Of a stretch of 27,674 nt of DNA, positions 22,943 through 27,674 are shown one piece after another. Positions within the stretch are counted from its first letter, which is position 1; each line of letters begins with the position of its first letter. Origin of the DNA: JBLHKW01 sp047618565 (lineage in GTDB: Bacteria; Planctomycetota; UBA1135; GCA-002686595); the NCBI GenBank assembly GCA_047618565.1, contig JBLHKW010000061.1, positions 1 through 27,674 of the forward strand, written 5' to 3'. Position numbers and translations under genes: made by a program. A model generated the notes under the pieces. That model did no database searches, was not told the DNA's origin, and worked only from the letters and a program-made list of their open reading frames with translations.

Positions 22943-24012
22943 GCTTCGAAAATTGGTCAGAAGGACTCACGACGGTCTGTTCCGCGTTCCAGGCGGATCT
23001 ATCGTGCGTGGTTGACGGAGAACTCGACCGAGGGGCCTCGGATCGCGCGATGTTGCACATGGAGTCCTGCACCTGTTGCAGTGATTTCATCGAGGGCACG
23101 CGCCGTCAGGCTCAGATGAATCGGGACATGTCCGATCCCGATCGCCTCTTCGCCCGCGTGGCGATGCTGACCGGCACCGACCTGGCCGCCGAGGCCGCCG
23201 AATTCGACCTGAACCATCGCCTGGCCACTATTTTCTACGAGCTCGGCAAGGCCTACGCCCTGGCGGGCCTCGACCCGGACGCGTTCCGCGAGCGGATCTT
23301 CCGCCAGCCGGTTCCGGTGGTGACGACCAAGATCCGTGGACGGGGTTTCGTCGACGGCGTCCTGATGGGCGGCACTGCGTCGGAAGCCAGCGTCACGGGA
23401 TCCGAAGTGAACTGGCAGCGCGCGCGCCACCTGCTCAACGGTCAGCTGGAGAAGATCGACGCGCCCCTGGACAAGGGACGCCGGCTGCTCGATGAAGCGG
23501 TCGCGATCGACCGTGAGCACGAAGAGGCGCGTCACTACCTGGCGCTGCTCCACAAGGCGGGCGGCAGGAACCTGCGCGCGGCGGAAGGCTTCCGGGACGT
23601 CTTCGACACGGCCCTGACCCTGACGAACCGCGTGCACGCAGCAATCAACCTGGGCCGGACCTACTACGACGAGGGGGAGACTCGTCGTGCAATGGTCTTC
23701 TGGCGCTGGACCCTGGCCTTTGGCGACGTGGCAGAGGACGAACGTTTCTGGTTCGTGCGCTACAACGTGGCCCTGGCTTACATTCTTGAGCACGACGGCG
23801 CGCGCGCCGTTGCAAGCCTGCGGGCGATGCTCGACCGTTTCCCCGAGCGTGCGGCCGATGTGGCCCGCATGCTGTCTTCGGGCTCGCCGAAGATCCGCAT
23901 GGCGATCGAATCCCAAGAATCGCTTACCCGGGCACTGTTGAGAGATTGCCCCGAACTTTTCCTCGCAGCAACCGCTCAGGACGACGAAGGTCCTGAAGGG
24001 GTGAAATCATGA
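22939..24012 (+). CDS. Anti-sigma-type zinc-finger (zf-HC2) protein with TPR repeats
   Basis: A 357-residue protein encoded directly after the sigma gene with a 4-bp overlap. The N-terminus holds an anti-sigma zinc motif: C23 in 'LSCVVDGELD' and H40-x3-C44-x2-C47 in 'HMESCTCC'. Residues about 85-345 are TPR-like helix pairs ('ARHLLNGQLEKIDAPLDKG', 'EARHYLALLHKAGGRNLRAA', 'HAAINLGRTYYDEGETRRAM', 'RYNVALAYILEHDGARAV'). It has no membrane segment, so it is a soluble anti-sigma candidate that could sense a partner through the TPR part. The likely client is the sigma factor just upstream. Both the motif and the pairing are visible; binding is inference. Confidence 0.85.
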   Translation: MSFENWSEGLTTVCSAFQADLSCVVDGELDRGASDRAMLHMESCTCCSDFIEGTRRQAQMNRDMSDPDRLFARVAMLTGTDLAAEAAEFDLNHRLATIFYELGKAYALAGLDPDAFRERIFRQPVPVVTTKIRGRGFVDGVLMGGTASEASVTGSEVNWQRARHLLNGQLEKIDAPLDKGRRLLDEAVAIDREHEEARHYLALLHKAGGRNLRAAEGFRDVFDTALTLTNRVHAAINLGRTYYDEGETRRAMVFWRWTLAFGDVAEDERFWFVRYNVALAYILEHDGARAVASLRAMLDRFPERAADVARMLSSGSPKIRMAIESQESLTRALLRDCPELFLAATAQDDEGPEGVKS

Positions 24013-24626
24013 AAACAACCGCAGTGACATTCGCGCGACCTATCCGGGACCTCTGGAGGTCCCTGACGATGGCCGCCATCGCAACCCTGGCTCTCGCTCC
24101 TCAGAGTGCGGCCGAGGATCCTCCGCTCTCGCCCAACGGCGATACGGTTGGATCGCACCCGGACGCCTCCACGAGCGGAACAGAGGGCGATACCTACTTC
24201 TACGACCGAGCGGTCTTCTTCGTCGAAGGTCCGGCGACCCTGGTCTTCAGCCCACTGGTCCGCTACGTCGGCACAGGTGAGGTGTTCGGGGTCGAAGCAC
24301 TCCTCGACGGCAACATCCGGCTCGAGTTCTCACCGGAACTGACCGTGATGGTCGACATGAGCCTGTTCGACGACCCGCGCGTGTCCGCAGGCTTCCGCGC
24401 CGCGACAACCGGAGCTGTGTCCAGAGTCCGTTGGGACCTCGGGACTCACCGGTCGGCAACCGAGACCCTGGCGACCGGCGCCCAGGTCGTGTTGCCGGTG
24501 ACTCGCCTGCGCCGGTCGGGCATGCTCGACCAGGGGCTGGGGTTCGACACTTACCATGCGGGGACTGGCCGCACCTCATACTCGGTGGGGATGGATGGGG
24601 ACTCCTTGGTGATCAGGTCGCGCTGA
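24009..24626 (+). CDS. Exported hypothetical protein of the sigma operon
   Basis: A 205-residue protein with a signal peptide: basic start, hydrophobic 'LTMAAIATLALAPQSAAEDP' with cleavage likely after AQ/SAAE (about residue 35). The mature part is acidic and strand-rich ('DRAVFFVEGPATLVFSPLV', 'LEFSPELTVMVDMSLFDD'), perhaps beta-sandwich. It shows no cysteine and no catalytic motif. It overlaps the zinc-finger/TPR gene by 4 bp (ATGA) and is followed by a GC-rich hairpin. As third gene of a sigma/anti-sigma unit it may be an envelope effector or sensor. No family recognised. Confidence 0.7.
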   Translation: MKTTAVTFARPIRDLWRSLTMAAIATLALAPQSAAEDPPLSPNGDTVGSHPDASTSGTEGDTYFYDRAVFFVEGPATLVFSPLVRYVGTGEVFGVEALLDGNIRLEFSPELTVMVDMSLFDDPRVSAGFRAATTGAVSRVRWDLGTHRSATETLATGAQVVLPVTRLRRSGMLDQGLGFDTYHAGTGRTSYSVGMDGDSLVIRSR

Positions 24627-24648
24627 GATACGCGTGCTCCGGACTTAC

Positions 24649-24682
24649 ACGGCCCCCTGTGCTTTCGAGCGCGGGGGGCCGT
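24649..24682 (+). terminator. GC-rich hairpin ending the sigma operon
   Basis: Perfect 9-bp stem ACGGCCCCC / GGGGGCCGT (24649-24657 with 24674-24682), 16-nt loop, 22 nt after the last stop. It lacks a T tract, so termination may be weak or factor-assisted. Confidence 0.5.
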
Positions 24683-24691
24683 CGTTACTGA

Positions 24692-24740
24692 ACCAGGTTT
24701 ATCGCCGCACACTTCTGAAGTGTGCGGCGATAAACCTGGT
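24692..24740. repeat. 24-bp perfect inverted repeat with a 1-nt centre
   Basis: Arms 24692-24715 and 24717-24740 are exact reverse complements around a single T at 24716 (outer ends ACCAGG/CCTGGT, inner CACTTC/GAAGTG). At about 50% GC it is clearly less GC-rich than its surroundings, as the IS110 element is. It may be the left end of the element or the palindromic target it entered. Confidence 0.8.
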
Positions 24741-24749
24741 GCTGTAAAC

Positions 24750-24829
24750 GGGCCTCCTTTGTAGGCGGAGCGATGCTCCTCGGGCTCAATGTCCCATTGG
24801 CCGAAACCAAGAACCCACAAAGGAGACCC
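24750..24829 (+). promoter_or_regulatory. Hairpin covering the transposase ribosome binding site; bridge-RNA candidate
   Basis: GGGCCTCCTTTGT (24750-24762) pairs with ACAAAGGAGACCC (24817-24829), 12 of 13 positions, burying the AAGGAG that serves the ATG at 24831. The 54-nt interior holds a smaller hairpin GGAGC-GAT-GCTCC (24767-24779) and AATG/CATT pairing. It may limit transposase translation, or form part of a non-coding RNA as found upstream of IS110 recombinases. Confidence 0.5.
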
Positions 24830-24830
24830 G

Positions 24831-25931
24831 ATGAAGAAGCTCAGCGACCCGGTCCGAAAAGTCAATGCTCAGTCGGTAGGGCTCGACGTCCACAAGATGG
24901 TGACGGTGTATTGCATCCTGGACAGCAACGGTTGCTTGGTCCGGGAGGGCCGATTTTGCTCATGCCGGGAGGAGTTCGAGGCGTTCATGATGGAGGCGCT
25001 CAGCGCCGGTGAAACCCACTTTTCCTTCGAGGCGAGCAGGAGCTCGCTGTGGGTGCACGGGCTGATGCGAGGACACGTGGACAGCGAGCACGTTCACGTT
25101 GCGCAGGCGAAGCGGATCCGTGCCATCGCAAATTCGAATGCCAAGAACGATGCGAATGACGCGTGGTGGTTGGCATACCTGACATATGAAGGGCGGCTGC
25201 CAGAAGCGCATGTCCCTGGGGATGAGATCCTCGAGTTGAGAATCGCGACGCGCGAAAGGCGTTCTTCCGTTCGGCAACGGACCATGACAATCAACCGGCT
25301 GAAGTCGCACCTGGCCCAGCTCGGCGAAGTCGTACCGAGCTCCTCGATCAGGACCAAGAAGGCTCGCCAGTTCCTTGCTGAAAAGGCGTCCGCAACAGGA
25401 GGTGCGCGCGGTCAAGCACTACGGGCGTGTATCAAAGAGCTGGCCTTCCACGACGAAGCCATCTGCCAGTGGGAGCAAGTGATCAAAGAAATCAGCGGAT
25501 GCCTACCGGACGTTGCGCTGATCGAGGACGAGATCCCTGGTGTTGGCAAAGCCCTCGCGGCAACGATCGTTGCTGAAGCAAGCGATGTCAGGCGATTCCA
25601 CAGCGCCAAAGCATTCGGGTGTGCTTCAGGGCTAACGCCCTCCGATCGCAGCACCAGTGGCCGGGTGCAACACGGTGGAATCACGCGCGAAGGGAGCCCT
25701 CATCTTCGACGGGCACTGACGCAGGCGGCGATGGGCTGTCTACGCGTGAAGTCCGGGTCAGGCAAGGCGGTCGGGGATTGGATACGAGCGAAGCAAAATC
25801 GGATGGGCAACAAGGCCAAGGCCCGGGCTGCGGGAGGGCGGAAATTGGCCGAGGTGATCTGGCGGCTGTTTCAATACGGAGAGTGCTTCGATGCAGGTCG
25901 AGCCTTTGGAGGGAGACGCGCAACGAAGTAA
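24831..25931 (+). CDS. IS110-family transposase/recombinase
   Basis: A 366-residue DEDD recombinase. The N-terminal RuvC-like domain starts 'AQSVGLDVHKMVTVYCIL' (D19) and continues with 'FSFEASRSSLWVHGLM' and 'NAKNDANDAWWLAYL', giving the D-E-D-D set. A helical linker (about 130-210) leads to the C-terminal Transposase_20 domain: 'IPGVGKALAATIVAE', 'AFGCASGLTPSDRS', and 'HGGITREGSPHLRRAL' with the catalytic serine S289. The length is normal and the frame intact, so it may be active. The start at 24831 follows AAGGAG; an upstream ATG (24789) lacks a site. In this family target and donor are chosen by a bridge RNA encoded next to the gene. Confidence 0.95.
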   Translation: MKKLSDPVRKVNAQSVGLDVHKMVTVYCILDSNGCLVREGRFCSCREEFEAFMMEALSAGETHFSFEASRSSLWVHGLMRGHVDSEHVHVAQAKRIRAIANSNAKNDANDAWWLAYLTYEGRLPEAHVPGDEILELRIATRERRSSVRQRTMTINRLKSHLAQLGEVVPSSSIRTKKARQFLAEKASATGGARGQALRACIKELAFHDEAICQWEQVIKEISGCLPDVALIEDEIPGVGKALAATIVAEASDVRRFHSAKAFGCASGLTPSDRSTSGRVQHGGITREGSPHLRRALTQAAMGCLRVKSGSGKAVGDWIRAKQNRMGNKAKARAAGGRKLAEVIWRLFQYGECFDAGRAFGGRRATK

Positions 25932-26294
25932 CCCTGCCAGATAGAACTGCCCAGTGAAGCGGATCGAACACGGGGATCAGATCGAGGACGTTAGTCAGCC
26001 CGGCGAACCAGTGGTGGCCTTGCCAACTACTCCGGCATCCAAGCCGGCGTCGCATGCCGAAACCTGATTGGGAGGCTGGCGTCCGTAGCAGCAAAATGGG
26101 ACATCGAGCCCGAAGAGGTGAATGGCTTCGAGCTGACCCCACCCTCGATTCGCAGGACCGGAGGAAAAGCCCCAGAAACAACTGAAACCAAGACTTGACC
26201 CGCTGCCGTTTAGAGGTGGTTCGGTAACGCCCGGAATTTCTTGGACTCCGGTGTGACGGCACAGCGCGGGCGGGGACACTCTCCTCAGTCGCCA
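25932..26294. other. 363-bp non-coding stretch: IS110 right end and sigma gene leader
   Basis: No gene-like frame. The first roughly 290 bp are less GC-rich, like the transposase gene, and hold short hairpins, for example CCGGC-ATCCAA-GCCGG (26032-26047) and the palindrome ACCAGTGGT near 26007. This long 3' non-coding end would suit an element whose guide RNA lies after the transposase (IS1111-type arrangement). The final roughly 70 bp should contain the promoter of the sigma gene at 26295; no clear boxes were found. Confidence 0.5.
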
Positions 26295-26891
26295 ATGAAC
26301 AACATCCACGAATCCGCTGCAGAGAGGACCGCCCCCGTGGTCACTCCCCCGCCATCACCGGAGAGCATCCGAGAGGAGCGCCTGCGCGAGATCGTCGACT
26401 CCTTCGGACCCGCCTTCCGGCGCCTGGTGGCGGTGTACGAGTTCGACGCCGGGCTCCGCGAGGACCTGTTGCAGGAGATCCTGCTCTGCGTGTGGCGTGC
26501 ACTACCCGGGTTCCGCGGCGATAGCAGCCTGCGCACCTGGGCCTTCCGGGTGGCACACAACACGGCCCTCAAGCACCAGCGTGGCCACGGGCGCGCGCGC
26601 CACCAGGCCGAGACACACGCACGGGATACGCCGCGCCCCGAGGCGACGCTCGACGACGATCCGGCCACGATCTCCGAGCGACGCGAGGAACTGCTCCGAC
26701 TCCAGCGCCTCGTTGGCGAGCTGGAGCCCGTGGACCGCCAGCTCGTCATCCTCCAGCTCGAGGGCTTCTCCCGCGCGGAGATCGCCGAGATCACGGGGCT
26801 CTCGAGCACGAACGCATCGACGCGACTGCACCGGCTGCGGGCCAGGTTGACACGTCGCATCGAGGACGAGACGCGAGAAGGCACACAATGA
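26295..26891 (+). CDS. ECF-type RNA polymerase sigma factor
   Basis: A 198-residue extracytoplasmic-function sigma factor. Region 2 (about 25-95): 'FRRLVAVYEFDAGLREDLLQEI' followed by 'LCVWRALPGFRGDSSLRTWAFRVAHNTALKH' (across about 56-86). Region 4 (about 140-190): 'LEPVDRQLVILQLEGFSRAEIAEITGL' and 'STNASTRLHRLRARLTRR', a clear helix-turn-helix. The linker is His/Asp/Arg-rich. The ATG at 26295 is the first start giving family-like sequence. The stop overlaps the next ATG (ATGA at 26888), which couples it to the membrane protein gene. It is unrelated in detail to the sigma factor at 22010. Confidence 0.93.
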   Translation: MNNIHESAAERTAPVVTPPPSPESIREERLREIVDSFGPAFRRLVAVYEFDAGLREDLLQEILLCVWRALPGFRGDSSLRTWAFRVAHNTALKHQRGHGRARHQAETHARDTPRPEATLDDDPATISERREELLRLQRLVGELEPVDRQLVILQLEGFSRAEIAEITGLSSTNASTRLHRLRARLTRRIEDETREGTQ

Positions 26892-27490
26892 ACGAATCCA
26901 ACGAACAACTCGATCCGCTCCAGGAGCTCTGGGGCTCGCAGCAGACGGCCCCCGTCGAGGCAGACATCGCCACGCTCCGCACGCAGGCGGAGGACCACAA
27001 CACCGCCATCCGAAAGCGCAACCAACGCGAGACCCTGGTCGCGCTCGCGCTCGCCGGCATCTTTCTGCTGATGGCCATCGCGAAGGCCATCAGCGAGAAC
27101 CTCGTTTCCGCGGGAGGGGCGCTGCTCGTCTCCGCCTCGATGCTCTGGGTACGCTACGCCATCCGCCGCTGGGGCCACTCGGAGATCACGCCCGAGGATC
27201 TCTGGAGAGACGGCCGCAGCTTCCTGGCTCTCTATCGCCGCGAGCTCGTTCTCCAGCGCCGACTCCTGCAGCACGCGTGGCTCTGGTACGTCCTCCCGAT
27301 CTTCGGTGGGATCGTGCTCGGCAGCTGGGGAGGCGCGCTGCAACGCCACGAGCCGGTCGAGTCCTGGCTCGGATCGATCAGTCTGCTCGCAACGCTGGCC
27401 GTCGCGCTCGGAATCGTCGTCCTGAACCTGGTGGCCGCAAGGGGCCTGGGGCAACAGCTCGCAGGAATCCCTCCGGCGGAGGAAGCGTAG
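26888..27490 (+). CDS. Four-helix membrane protein, probable partner of the ECF sigma factor
   Basis: A 200-residue protein. The cytoplasmic N-terminus has 'LDPLQELWGSQQ', a pattern seen in proteins encoded after ECF sigma genes. Hydrophobic helices are at about 49-67, 70-90, 129-149 and 161-184, with a charged cytoplasmic stretch between ('TPEDLWRDGRSFLALYRRELVLQRR' across 101-125). No zinc-finger motif is present. The 4-bp overlap with the sigma gene argues for a regulatory pair, the membrane protein holding or sensing for the sigma factor. That role is inferred from context; no catalytic motif is visible. Confidence 0.82.
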   Translation: MNESNEQLDPLQELWGSQQTAPVEADIATLRTQAEDHNTAIRKRNQRETLVALALAGIFLLMAIAKAISENLVSAGGALLVSASMLWVRYAIRRWGHSEITPEDLWRDGRSFLALYRRELVLQRRLLQHAWLWYVLPIFGGIVLGSWGGALQRHEPVESWLGSISLLATLAVALGIVVLNLVAARGLGQQLAGIPPAEEA

Positions 27491-27556
27491 CCCGGGTCGG
27501 TCTACAAGACTCTCGCTCTGCCGCGGCCCGGATCAGGTCGTCCAGCGAATCCGTTG

Positions 27557-27610
27557 AGGATGGTCGTGGCTCCGTACCAGGTCAGCTCACCTGACTGTGG
27601 CCACGATCCT
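27557..27610. repeat. Two-tier stem-loop downstream of the ECF operon
   Basis: Outer arms AGGAT-(GGT)-CGTGGC (27557-27570) and GCCACGATCCT (27600-27610) pair over 11 bp with a 3-nt bulge; inner arms GTCAG / CTGAC (27581-27585 with 27591-27595). A likely transcription end for one or both strands, though no T tract follows. Confidence 0.4.
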
Positions 27611-27674
27611 GTTCCACACGGAGGGCTCCAACCGTACAACGGCGCTCCATTGACCACGCGGCGAGGTGACGGTG
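27587..27674 (-). CDS. Possible C-terminal end of a minus-strand gene (partial)
   Basis: Reading leftward from the window edge, one frame stays open for 28 codons and stops at 27587, giving a protein-like end ('WSAVVRLEPSVWNRIVATVR'). Another minus frame is open to about 27509, so the choice is not secure. Too short to assign a family. Confidence 0.25.
   Translation of the reverse strand, partial: TVTSPRGQWSAVVRLEPSVWNRIVATVR

Larger units (their letters stand above)
24692..26220 (+). mobile_element. IS110-family insertion sequence (ends approximate)
   Basis: Contains one full-length IS110-family transposase gene, a short structured left non-coding part and a long right non-coding part. GC content is lower than in the neighbouring genes. 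IS110 elements lack ordinary terminal inverted repeats and make no reliable target duplication, so the borders given are guesses: left from the palindrome, right from where sequence character changes. Confidence 0.6.

Overview
The window is GC-rich and densely coded. GTG and TTG starts recur, and genes often overlap by 4 bp. It holds a YdjY-type secreted protein, many sigma-factor/partner gene pairs, a zinc-finger/TPR anti-sigma-like protein and a myo-inositol-phosphate synthase. Together these suggest a planctomycete-like bacterium (Planctomycetota). That assignment is inferred from gene style and was not tested by any search.

Layout, left half. Positions 6-5227 carry a plus-strand run: YdjY-like secreted protein, a membrane/coiled-coil protein, inositol-3-phosphate synthase and an M3 metallopeptidase, closed by a good intrinsic terminator. 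A small secreted peptide (5324) faces an alpha/beta hydrolase (minus). Divergent from the hydrolase are a DPPY-type methyltransferase and a 3-methyladenine glycosylase. The glycosylase runs 101 bp tail-to-tail into a minus-strand exported protein with two clear FKBP domains and one degenerate one. A 416-bp gap holds a good sigma-54-type promoter match before a CheC/CheX-like gene. That gene converges on fabI across two tandem hairpin repeats.

Layout, centre. Divergent from fabI is a tight three-gene operon (10734-15194): a degenerate sigma-factor-like protein, a helical-repeat protein, and an 882-residue GAF-GAF-AAA+-Fis protein. The last resembles a sigma-54 activator but has lost the GAFTGA loop and the Walker B acidic pair. 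This is the most unusual gene set in the window. It is followed by a GT-C glycosyltransferase that overlaps queA. On the minus strand come an arsM-like methyltransferase plus thiE (one operon), a small zinc-ribbon protein, and queG. Two queuosine genes (queA, queG) therefore lie within 5 kb of each other.

Layout, right half. A sigma-70-family gene, a zinc-finger/TPR protein and an exported protein form an ATGA-overlapped operon (22010-24626). A perfect 11-bp inverted repeat sits 3 nt before the sigma start codon. An IS110-family element follows (transposase 24831-25931). It is flanked by a 24-bp perfect inverted repeat, a hairpin that buries the transposase ribosome binding site, and a roughly 300-bp structured 3' non-coding end, which makes candidate places for a bridge-type RNA. 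The window ends with a second ECF sigma gene coupled to a four-helix membrane protein, and possibly the tail of a minus-strand gene at the edge.

No rRNA, tRNA, CRISPR array or phage genes were seen.
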